Source: Bdellovibrio sp. ZAP7 (GTDB lineage Bacteria > Bdellovibrionota_B > Oligoflexia > Oligoflexales > RGVZ01). From it: a stretch of 64,000 bases of DNA. The notes beneath the pieces were generated by a model. It was given only the letters and a program-made list of their open reading frames with translations. It did not search any database and was not told the origin of the DNA. Of the stretch, positions 43,106 to 50,786 are shown piece by piece. Location: positions 1 to 64,000 of the forward strand of contig CAMDKS010000006.1 of the NCBI GenBank assembly GCA_945900755.1, read 5' to 3'. Numbering within the stretch: the first letter of the stretch is position 1; the number at the start of each line of letters is the position of its first letter. The translations under genes were made by a program, and so were the position numbers.

Positions 43106-44100
43106 TAGAGACCTCGCTTCATGTGAAGTTTTATTTCGCCGCTTTCCAGCAGCATGACATTTAAAATTCCAAAACTTTTTCCATTCGGAGATTTAGCTAA
43201 CACGCTATCCCCACTAAAACCCTTTTCCCCCGAAAATTGATGGCCATTTACTAAAACATGCTGTCCATCAATCAACCGTTGAGTCTGCAATGTATCATCG
43301 GCAAGCCACTCCGGCAAACCAATTTCTAGTGTATCAATCGGATTAATAAGGTTTTCTAGGGTGGAGGCAGCAGACGTCGCCTGTTCAATGTTGATGCAGT
43401 TTTCCAGCCTAAAACCCGCGCTTAATGTTCTAGTTAATTTTGTAACATGTGCAACGGTGCCAAGTTGGATCGCTAAATCAGCGGCTAAAGTGCGGACATA
43501 AGTTCCCTTACCGCAGTGCACCGTAAAGCCGATTTGAGGTAGCCTACAAAAATCCATGGTTAGACTCGAAATGTTAACGATTCTTTGGAGGTTCTCTAAC
43601 GGCACGTCTTCTGCGGTTTTACCTGCGTGGGCGTATTTGTAAAGCTCTTTGCCCTTAAACTTAACCGCAGAATAAAGTGGAGGGACCTGAGTGATAGGAC
43701 CAATAAATTGAGGGATTATTTTAAGGATGTGCTCATTTGTAACATGATCCCAAGGGGCGTCAGCGATAACATTTCCAGTGGCATCAAGACTATCGGTCGC
43801 GACACCCAGAAGCATTTCAAAAGAGTAGGCCTTTGAAAGATCCAATAAATAGTCTTGGAGTTTAGTTGCGCGTCCAATCAATACGGGCAATACACCGTCA
43901 GCATCGGGATCCAATGTGCCGACATGCCCGATTTTTATTTTTCCAAAACGGCGAATTAGTGCTCGGCTAACATCTTTGGAGGTCATTCCACGAGGCTTGT
44001 TTATAGCGATTAAACCAGATACGTCTGATTTTTCCAATTTTACATTGGATTTAGCTGTTTCAGACATTCCTATGGAATCTGACATGAGTAAACCGGACAT
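43105..44100 (-). CDS. truB: tRNA pseudouridine(55) synthase TruB
   Basis: A 331-aa pseudouridine synthase acting on U55 in the T-arm of tRNAs. Seen are [14 protein letters not shown], the catalytic-Asp motif [19 protein letters not shown] (about 75-93), the KxY-type [27 protein letters not shown] and [14 protein letters not shown]-terminal PUA-like region follows. CGAGGG lies 8 nt before the ATG at 44100. The N-terminal extension of about 30 residues is Ser/Lys-rich. Its stop overlaps the metK ATG. Confidence 0.96.
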   Translation of the reverse strand: MSGLLMSDSIGMSETAKSNVKLEKSDVSGLIAINKPRGMTSKDVSRALIRRFGKIKIGHVGTLDPDADGVLPVLIGRATKLQDYLLDLSKAYSFEMLLGVATDSLDATGNVIADAPWDHVTNEHILKIIPQFIGPITQVPPLYSAVKFKGKELYKYAHAGKTAEDVPLENLQRIVNISSLTMDFCRLPQIGFTVHCGKGTYVRTLAADLAIQLGTVAHVTKLTRTLSAGFRLENCINIEQATSAASTLENLINPIDTLEIGLPEWLADDTLQTQRLIDGQHVLVNGHQFSGEKGFSGDSVLAKSPNGKSFGILNVMLLESGEIKLHMKRGL

Positions 44101-44123
44101 TGAAGGCACCCTCGTGGTTACGA

Positions 44124-44471
44124 CTAGTTTTTTTCCTTGCGGATCAAATCAAGCATCGAGTCCACAGAGGCGCCTCGTTCAACGGACGTATCAAAATAAA
44201 ACTTTAGCTGGGGCACACGGCGAATTTCCAGGGTTTTCGCAAGTTTTGTGCGAAATATGCCTGCGGCACTATCAAGAGCCTTGCGTGTGTCGCCCTGAGT
44301 TTTTTCATCGAGGACGCGGAAGTGGACGGAAGCAAGTTGGAGATCTGGGCTGAGCTTCACACCGGTAATCGTGACAAATTGTAGTCGCGGATCATTCATC
44401 TGGCCGCCAGTAAGGCAGCTTGCGATAATGTCCCGGATTTCATCACCCATTCGTTCTTTGCGAAGACCCAT
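44124..44471 (-). CDS. rbfA: 30S ribosome-binding factor RbfA
   Basis: A 115-aa KH-like protein that binds the 30S subunit near the 5' end of 16S rRNA and helps late maturation. Seen are the RKERMGDEIRDIIA start, DPRLQFVTITGVKLSPDLQ, the conserved Val-His-Phe-Arg-Val strand and the RRVPQLKFYFDTSVERG pattern. The ATG at 44471 is preferred over the in-frame TTG at 44477. It lies 24 bp after infB and 23 bp before truB, as in the standard gene order. Confidence 0.96.
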   Translation of the reverse strand: MGLRKERMGDEIRDIIASCLTGGQMNDPRLQFVTITGVKLSPDLQLASVHFRVLDEKTQGDTRKALDSAAGIFRTKLAKTLEIRRVPQLKFYFDTSVERGASVDSMLDLIRKEKN

Positions 44472-44495
44472 GCCCAATCACCCACTCTTAAATGA

Positions 44496-47333
44496 TTATA
44501 ACGTCGGTGCAGATTCTTGAAGCTCAAAAGCCTCAATAACGTCACCTATGCGGATATCTGCATATCCTTCGATTCCAATACCACACTCGTAGCCGGTCGC
44601 CACTTCACGCACGTCATCTTTAAATCGACGTAGAGAAGAGATCTTGCCTTGGTAAATAACGACACTGTCGCGGATAAGGCGAAGCTTCGATTGGCGTGTA
44701 ATTTTGCCGTCGAGGACAGACGATCCAGCAATAGTTCCGATTTTTGGAACACTGATGGTTTGGCGAACTTCGGCATGCCCAAGAACGCTTTCAGTCACGA
44801 TTGGAGGCAATTTTCCGGCCATAATAGCCTTAACAGCGTCAACTAGTTCGTAAATAATAGAGAAGTACTTGAGGACAACCTCTCCTTTTTCTGCGGCTTC
44901 ATCAAGTCCACGAGCTGCCCTAACATTGAAGCCAATGAGAACTGCGCCCGTAGCTTTAGCTAAGTCAATATCACTTTCGGAGATTCCACCCACCGCGCGA
45001 TGCACGATGCGGTTCAGAACTTTGTCTCCTGATTGTTTGAGAATGGCTTCACAAACGGCCTCAAGAGATCCTTGAACGTCAGCTTTTACAATAATGGCCA
45101 ATTCTGGACGCTCACTATTTTGAACTTTCGCCATTAGATCTTCAAGGCTAGCGGCACTTGACTTGCCTAGGTGGCTTCGTCTTTCTTGTTCATCGCGAAG
45201 GGCCACGATTTCTCGCGCTGTTCGCTCATCAGCCACAGCATTAACTTTGTCGCCTGCGCCGGGGACTCCTGCAAGTCCAATAACTTCAACTGGAGTTGAT
45301 GGTCCTGCAAATTGCAGTCTCTGACCGGTGTGGTCGATCATAGCTCTTACGCGGCCAAACGTGCGACCAGCGACCAAGTATTGTCCAATTTGAAGGGTAC
45401 CAGTTTGAACCATGACAGTGGCCACAGGGCCTCGCCCCTTATCAAGGTGAGCCTCTATAACGGTTCCTGTTGCCGGTCCAATATGACTAGATTTGAGGTC
45501 AAGAATTTCTGCTTGGAGCAAAATAGCATCCAAAATCTCATCAAGACCAGTTCGTTTAAGTGCAGACGTTTTAACAAATTGGTTTTCACCGCCCCATTCT
45601 TCAGCCTGAATGCCATGCTCTGAAAGCTGGCTAAATAGTCGGTCCAGGTTGAGGTTTGGTTTGTCAATTTTATTCACGGCAACAACGATCGGAACCCCTG
45701 CTGCTTTAGCATGACTTATAGCCTCAATGGTTTGAGGCATGACCCCGTCATCCGCAGCAACCACAAGAATAACGATGTCTGTCAAGCTTGCACCGCGTGC
45801 TCGCATGGAAGAAAAGGCTTCGTGACCAGGAGTATCAAGGAATGCGATTTTTTTGCCTTTATAATCGACCATGTATGCGCCGATGTGCTGCGTAATACCG
45901 CCGGCTTCACCTGCTGCAACTTTTGACGAGCGAATCGCATCAAGAAGGGAGGTCTTACCGTGATCGACGTGACCCATAATGGTCACGATCGCTGGACGTT
46001 CTTCAGGCTCGCCAGAGTCGGATGGATCACTGTTCTTAGACAAGATATCTTCTGCAGTTTTCTGCGTGTTCACGAGTTCATATTTGTATTCGGAGGCAAT
46101 CAAGGTTGCTGTATCAACATCAAGCTCTTGGTTCATCGTGGCCATAACGCCCATAGCCATAAGTTTTTTGATGACATCAATGCCTTTAACAGAAACCTGC
46201 CGTGCAAGTTCTGAAACTGTGATCATGCCTTCCATTTCAACCACTCGATACTCTGCGCGAGGTGTTGTAACGACGGTTTTCTTTAGGTCTTTTCGGCGCT
46301 TTACATCTCGCTTATTGTAATTGCGAGAGACGGCAGACGGCGTGAAAACTCGAGCTTGAACTTCGACTTCAGACGTTTCTGTTGTCTCATCAGCTTCGTC
46401 GAATTGGTTGAGAATCGAACGCATGTTGAGACTTGCGCGTTTTTGTTTTGGAATCTTTGAACCAGGTTTTCCTTGTTCAGTTTCTTCTACTGGAGCCTCT
46501 CCTCCGCGACCGCGATCTTTACGTGGTGCGCCCCAGTCATCGACATTTGGGGCAGCTGTCGGACCGGCAGCTGATGGTGTTCCTTGAGGAGCTCCGGGGA
46601 AAGCTGGGCCGCGGGCGGCAGCAGCTTGTTCGTTTCGCTCACGAGACGATAGTAGTCCCATGCCGCTAACTCGGACTCCGCGGTTATCTTCTCTACGTAC
46701 GGTGCGGTTTCCATGGGCTTCCGCAGCCTCGAGTTCGCGTTTTCTTTGAGCTTCAACTTCCTCGGGTGACGCTTTTCGAACGATGGTTGCACCGGCAGGT
46801 GCTGCTCGACGTTTTGGTGGTGCTTCTGGTATCGGCGTAGCTACTGCGGCCACTACGTTTGCAGGAGCTTCCTGGTCACCACCGGCGGAATCACCTTTGG
46901 TTGCAGCGTGTGCCTCAGGTTTTGAATCGACTGAAGCGCTAGCCTGTGCAGCCACGGGTGTGGACGGCGTGGATGCGGATGAATCAACGGGGCGTTTTTG
47001 GGTTTCGGTCTCCGTAGCGGCAACCACTGGAGCAGCAACCACTGGAGCAGCAACCACTGGCGCAGCAACCACTGGCGCAACAACCACGGGAGCGGCAACG
47101 ACAACCGGTGCCTCCACAATGGCTGGCGCTCGACGGCGAATAACGACTGTTTTAGCAGGCGCTGTGTGACTGGCCGGAATCTTTACTGAACTAGTTAATT
47201 TCAGAGATTCTTCTGCGCTTAGCATATTCTGTGCGGTCGTAATCTCGATGCCGAGGAGTTTGCCTTTAGTTTGCAAATCTTTCCACTCTACGCCGAGTTC
47301 TTTCGCTAATTCATGGACTCGTTTTTTTGACAT
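44496..47333 (-). CDS. infB: Translation initiation factor IF-2
   Basis: A 945-aa GTPase that brings fMet-tRNA to the ribosome and joins subunits. The N-terminal IF2_N domain (KKRVHELAKELGVEWKDL) is followed by a long, low-complexity region (about 55-330) rich in Val/Ala/Pro (repeats of VVAAP) and charged residues. The G domain has G1 GHVDHGKTS (about 450), DTPGHEAF and NKIDKP. Beta-barrel, domain III and fMet-binding C2 domains follow. AAGGA precedes the ATG. The variable N-terminal linker with 15-bp tandem repeats (47020-47100) is normal for this protein. Confidence 0.98.
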   Translation of the reverse strand: MSKKRVHELAKELGVEWKDLQTKGKLLGIEITTAQNMLSAEESLKLTSSVKIPASHTAPAKTVVIRRRAPAIVEAPVVVAAPVVVAPVVAAPVVAAPVVAAPVVAATETETQKRPVDSSASTPSTPVAAQASASVDSKPEAHAATKGDSAGGDQEAPANVVAAVATPIPEAPPKRRAAPAGATIVRKASPEEVEAQRKRELEAAEAHGNRTVRREDNRGVRVSGMGLLSSRERNEQAAAARGPAFPGAPQGTPSAAGPTAAPNVDDWGAPRKDRGRGGEAPVEETEQGKPGSKIPKQKRASLNMRSILNQFDEADETTETSEVEVQARVFTPSAVSRNYNKRDVKRRKDLKKTVVTTPRAEYRVVEMEGMITVSELARQVSVKGIDVIKKLMAMGVMATMNQELDVDTATLIASEYKYELVNTQKTAEDILSKNSDPSDSGEPEERPAIVTIMGHVDHGKTSLLDAIRSSKVAAGEAGGITQHIGAYMVDYKGKKIAFLDTPGHEAFSSMRARGASLTDIVILVVAADDGVMPQTIEAISHAKAAGVPIVVAVNKIDKPNLNLDRLFSQLSEHGIQAEEWGGENQFVKTSALKRTGLDEILDAILLQAEILDLKSSHIGPATGTVIEAHLDKGRGPVATVMVQTGTLQIGQYLVAGRTFGRVRAMIDHTGQRLQFAGPSTPVEVIGLAGVPGAGDKVNAVADERTAREIVALRDEQERRSHLGKSSAASLEDLMAKVQNSERPELAIIVKADVQGSLEAVCEAILKQSGDKVLNRIVHRAVGGISESDIDLAKATGAVLIGFNVRAARGLDEAAEKGEVVLKYFSIIYELVDAVKAIMAGKLPPIVTESVLGHAEVRQTISVPKIGTIAGSSVLDGKITRQSKLRLIRDSVVIYQGKISSLRRFKDDVREVATGYECGIGIEGYADIRIGDVIEAFELQESAPTL

Positions 47334-47373
47334 CTGTCATGTGTCCTTTTAGTATAATTCGAAAATCAATTTT

Positions 47374-47397
47374 TTCAGTCTTCAGTCTTCAGTCTTC
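47374..47397. repeat. Short 7-bp tandem repeat between nusA and infB
   Basis: Three and a half copies of TTCAGTC in a row lie in the 108-bp gap between infB and nusA. It may be neutral. No terminator structure is apparent, in line with co-transcription. Confidence 0.7.
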
Positions 47398-47441
47398 TGA
47401 CTCTAGGTGCTTGGATGGCACACTAGAATCTCTAATGAAAC

Positions 47442-49025
47442 TCAACGCTGTAAATAACGATCCGCAGCCATTTGCACTGTGCGTGCAATACTAAGTGCGA
47501 GACCGGATTTGGAAGAGACCTCTTCAGCGGCATCAGCCACTAGATCTCCTATCGTGCCGTAACCTGCATCAGCGAGTGCGTGAGCCGTAGCTTCACCCAC
47601 GCCATCGAGTTCAAGGAACAAATCAATGCGTTGCGTGCGAGCGTTATCGTAATTTGATGTAGTGCTGCGAGCTGCATCGGCGCGAGTAGGGTCGGCGCTA
47701 GAGTTTGCTAGGAAATCCTCGTGTTCGCCAACAGGAGCTGCTGCTTTAGCTGGAGCGGACCCGATTCCTGCGGCCAATAGTGCTTTAGCGGCTTCAACGA
47801 CTTCCGCTCCCTCAGTTTCGTTCATATTGAGTAGGCGAACAAAGGTTCGTGGACTCATTTCAGCGACTTCTGCGAACGTTTTGATACCTTCATTGACAAG
47901 AATTTCAGCCCGCATCATTCCAAGGCCTGGGATAGATGCAATCAGCTCTTTGGTTCCTACCAATTCTTGAGTCAAGCGAGCTTCGCTTTTGATATCAAGA
48001 CGCCAGCCAGTTAGCTGAGCCGCGAGGCGAACATTTTGTCCACGCTTGCCGATTGAAAGTGAAAGTTGATCATCGGCTACGATGACTTCCATGCTGTGGT
48101 TGTCTTCATCAACAATTACTTTTGTAACTACAGCCGGGTGAAGTGCATTACATACGAAGCGAGCCGGATCTGCATCCCAAGGCACGATGTCAATTTTCTC
48201 TCCGGCCAGTTCTTGGCGAACAGACTCAACACGAGCGCCTTTAAGGCCTACGCAGGCTCCGACAGGATCTACAGCCTTGTCACGAGAATGAACGGCGACT
48301 TTAGTCCTAAAGCCTGGATCTCGCGCAGCACTTTCAATCGTCACAATACCATCGTAAACTTCGGTGACATTTTGCTCAAATAGGCGGATGACAAATCCTG
48401 AGTGAGCTCGGCTCAGTACAACCTGGGGTCCACGAGAAGAGCGCTTTACTTCTAAAACATAGCCTTGAACACGATCTTTGATCTTATATTTTTCGGTCGG
48501 GATTTGCTCACGGAAAGGAATGATCGCTTCTGTAGCGCCGAGATCAACAACGATATCATTTCGTTCAAAGCGACGGATCGTTCCCGAAAGGATTTCCCCA
48601 AGGCGGTCTTTAAATTCGTCATAAACTTGAAGACGTTCTGCGTCACGAACTTTTTGAACAATAATTTGCTTAGCCGATTGAGCCGCAATTCGGCCAAAGG
48701 CCGACTTGTCTAGTTTCACCCCAAGGGAGTCGCCCATTTGTGCGTCAGGATCGAGTTTAGCGGCATCTTCAATATCAATTTCAATATCGTCATCAGCGAC
48801 GTCATCAACCACGGTGCGAAATTGGAATAACTCAATTTCATCGGTGTCAGCATTGTAATGGGCCTCGAGGTCAGCAATTGGTCCATGATTTCGGCGTGCA
48901 GCATGGATGAGGGCTTGCTCAAGTGCGTCTATGATGACGGCCTTGTCGACATTTTTTTCGCGACTGACGGTGTTGATTACAGCCCGCAACGCGCCTTCTG
49001 GTTCATTTTGATTTTGGTTACTCAT
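47442..49025 (-). CDS. nusA: Transcription termination/antitermination factor NusA
   Basis: A 527-aa RNA polymerase-associated factor. The N-terminal domain (VSREKNVDKAVIIDALEQAL), the S1 domain (RLGEILSGTIRRFERNDIVVDL, split here: LGEILSGTIRRF then ERNDIVVDL) and two KH domains (DPVGACVGLKGARV and SIGKRGQNVRLAAQL) are in order. The C-terminal part contains helix-hairpin-helix units, including a final GVGEATAHALADAGYGTIGD segment (about 485). AGGAGG lies 8 nt before the ATG. Position between rimP and infB is the usual one. Confidence 0.98.
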   Translation of the reverse strand: MSNQNQNEPEGALRAVINTVSREKNVDKAVIIDALEQALIHAARRNHGPIADLEAHYNADTDEIELFQFRTVVDDVADDDIEIDIEDAAKLDPDAQMGDSLGVKLDKSAFGRIAAQSAKQIIVQKVRDAERLQVYDEFKDRLGEILSGTIRRFERNDIVVDLGATEAIIPFREQIPTEKYKIKDRVQGYVLEVKRSSRGPQVVLSRAHSGFVIRLFEQNVTEVYDGIVTIESAARDPGFRTKVAVHSRDKAVDPVGACVGLKGARVESVRQELAGEKIDIVPWDADPARFVCNALHPAVVTKVIVDEDNHSMEVIVADDQLSLSIGKRGQNVRLAAQLTGWRLDIKSEARLTQELVGTKELIASIPGLGMMRAEILVNEGIKTFAEVAEMSPRTFVRLLNMNETEGAEVVEAAKALLAAGIGSAPAKAAAPVGEHEDFLANSSADPTRADAARSTTSNYDNARTQRIDLFLELDGVGEATAHALADAGYGTIGDLVADAAEEVSSKSGLALSIARTVQMAADRYLQR

Positions 49026-49085
49026 TTTTAAAATCCTCCTAGAATATAGACAAACTTCTACTTGATGCTTGTCTGTTGATAATGA

Positions 49086-49574
49086 TTACATTGGTCGTTC
49101 TTGAATTTTACTCCAGTCGACCACCTTAGATGCTTTTAAAACCTTACTCCAGGGAAAGCTCCATGGGCCTTCAGTGGTTTTTAGGGAGATCATATCGTCG
49201 CCCCCAATTTCAGAGATAAAACCAACGCCTTTACGGCGGTTTTCAATTTTCTCCGTGAGTTTTACGTCAATTTGAAATTGGCCTTGGTGCGCTTCTCTAA
49301 AATGCTCGAGTGTGCGTATAGGGCGTTCGATGCCTGGCGAGCTAATTTCAAGATTAAATTCAATTGGCAATAATTTATCAATCTCGGGAGACTCGGTTAA
49401 TAAGTGTGACGCTTTTGCGCACTCGTCGAGATTAATGCCATCTTTGTGATCGATGAATAATCGCAGAGTGCGTGACTGCGCCTCCCATTCAGCGTCAATA
49501 CAGGTAAAGCCATTGGGCGCCAATACGGCAGTGGCTTGATCTGCGATCTCATGAAGTTTTGCACGGTCTATAAA
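49086..49574 (-). CDS. rimP: Ribosome maturation factor RimP
   Basis: A 162-aa protein needed for 30S maturation. Seen are the N-terminal helix and LAPNGFTCIDAEW strand, TLRLFIDHKDGINLDEC, and the family signature NLEISSPGIERPI. The C-terminal beta-barrel ends near SKVLKASKVVDW. AGGAG lies 5-6 nt before the TTG at 49574, and the family N-terminus aligns well there. An ATG at 49604 gives 10 extra residues without a ribosome-binding site. It is the first gene of the rimP-nusA-infB-rbfA-truB-metK transcript. Confidence 0.93.
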   Translation of the reverse strand, partial: FIDRAKLHEIADQATAVLAPNGFTCIDAEWEAQSRTLRLFIDHKDGINLDECAKASHLLTESPEIDKLLPIEFNLEISSPGIERPIRTLEHFREAHQGQFQIDVKLTEKIENRRKGVGFISEIGGDDMISLKTTEGPWSFPWSKVLKASKVVDWSKIQERPM

Positions 49575-49604
49575 CAATGAAGCTCCTAAAAACAAATGAT
49601 TCAT

Positions 49605-49994
49605 GCCAACAAGTGAAACTTAAACGAAAAACGATCGCACGCACCTACACATCCGGCCCTCATCGACTCGTTCTATAAACGAATCTAGGTGGAAGTGTCT
49701 GGAGCAGCAAATTAGTGCGGAAATTTCGCAAAAAGAATGCCAGCTTTTGAAGCCAGACGGTTCAGAATTCCATTTTTTGGGTCCAACCTAGTACAGGCGG
49801 TCCCTTAAAAAGAATTCGGCCGGTCTCGAAAGAGTTTCAAGAGTTTGTCCTTTTAGCATGCAGATCGACTATTTGGCAATCGTTTCATGCTACTATTAGA
49901 GAGAAATATCTGCCTATACCCCCGGTTCAAAAGTATTTGTATACTAAAAGAGTACCAATGTGACCGAATAAGTATGCCATTTAGGAGCTAAGTC
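49605..49994. other. Divergent intergenic region rimP/PilZ-like gene
   Basis: About 390 bp without a gene between divergent transcripts. It should hold the promoter of the translation operon (minus) and of the PilZ-like gene (plus). A TTTGTATACTAAAAG stretch near 49937-49951 includes a TATACT that could be a -10 for the plus gene. Nothing else is clearly recognisable. Confidence 0.4.
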
Positions 49995-50756
49995 ATGGGA
50001 ATTTTTGATTTTTTCAAGTCCAAGGGAAAGAGCGAGAAAGATGCGGCGGCATCGATGCCACCAAAACGCTTTCATGCCAGGTACAAGCTCAATAATCCCG
50101 ATCTTTGCCTGCTAGAGCACGCACGCTTCGGCCTATTTAGAGTCCTGGATCTTTCCTATCATGGATGCTTGGTCGAGGCAGTCGGCACCGGCTCATTTGA
50201 GCAGTGCACCTACCCCGGACTAATCGAATTTTCAGTTGCTGGATCTATCCTGAGCTTAGAGTCTAATCAGTGCCAGCGGCGTAAAGTTGGTTGGGGCCTA
50301 GTATTTAAACACAATGGAGAATCCTCGATTCGAAGTGTCGGAACTTTAATCGAACCTATGCGATGTGGCGATAGTGCCATTTTCCTGCCAGCCTCCACCG
50401 CTAAAGACGGCACACAAAGTCGGTTTCGGCGAAGGTATCAGGGGGACGGGCCCTTTGACCTGATGGTGGAGCAAAATGAAGCCGGAAAAATTATTTTCAT
50501 CATGGCAACGGTGCGCCGGCTCAGTGAGTATGGGTGTGTCGTTTGGGATAACGGTGTGGTTGTCACTAAAAAGACTGTAGACGCTGACGGCGTGGGAGCG
50601 CGAATGAGCCAGACTGAGGGCGTCGATACGGCACTGGTCTATGTTTGTATTCTTACTTGCCTTGGACTTAAATTTCCAGACGGAGGAATATGTGCAAAAA
50701 TCCTCACCGAGTGGCTGGGGGAACAAAGCATTATTCCATTAGCGAAGTCCAGCTAG
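49995..50756 (+). CDS. PilZ-like domain protein
   Basis: A 253-aa protein. After a short basic start (MGIFDFFKSKGKSEKD), a RFHARYKL stretch and then LDLSYHGCLVEAVG (about 50-63) resemble the RxxxR and DxSxxG halves of a diverged PilZ domain. A second similar segment (RRRYQG near 135 and ATVRRLSEYGCVV near 162) suggests two PilZ-like units in tandem. The fit is weaker than for the protein at 32213-33007. Its TAG stop is part of the palindrome at 50751-50786. Binding of c-di-GMP is possible but unproven. Confidence 0.55.
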   Translation: MGIFDFFKSKGKSEKDAAASMPPKRFHARYKLNNPDLCLLEHARFGLFRVLDLSYHGCLVEAVGTGSFEQCTYPGLIEFSVAGSILSLESNQCQRRKVGWGLVFKHNGESSIRSVGTLIEPMRCGDSAIFLPASTAKDGTQSRFRRRYQGDGPFDLMVEQNEAGKIIFIMATVRRLSEYGCVVWDNGVVVTKKTVDADGVGARMSQTEGVDTALVYVCILTCLGLKFPDGGICAKILTEWLGEQSIIPLAKSS

Positions 50757-50786
50757 TCGCTGGCGCTTTTGCACCAGCGACTAGCT
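50751..50786. terminator. Palindromic element A, diverged copy, holding both stop codons
   Basis: The 13-bp perfect arms AGCTAGTCGCTGG (50751-50763) and their complement (50774-50786) flank CGCTTTTGCA. The TAG in each arm is the stop codon of a flanking convergent gene (stops at 50754-50756 plus and 50781-50783 minus). The core TAGTC[T/G]CTGGCGC is shared with the copies at 26537 and 26629, with a compensated change from a T-A to a G-C pair. Confidence 0.85.

Noticed and set aside
43080-43140. SAM riboswitch upstream of metK
   Set aside because: metK starts at the truB stop with no leader, so there is no room for one.
46783-47189. Antisense open frames over the infB N-terminal repeats
   Set aside because: Shadows of the Val/Ala/Pro-rich linker; no start signals.
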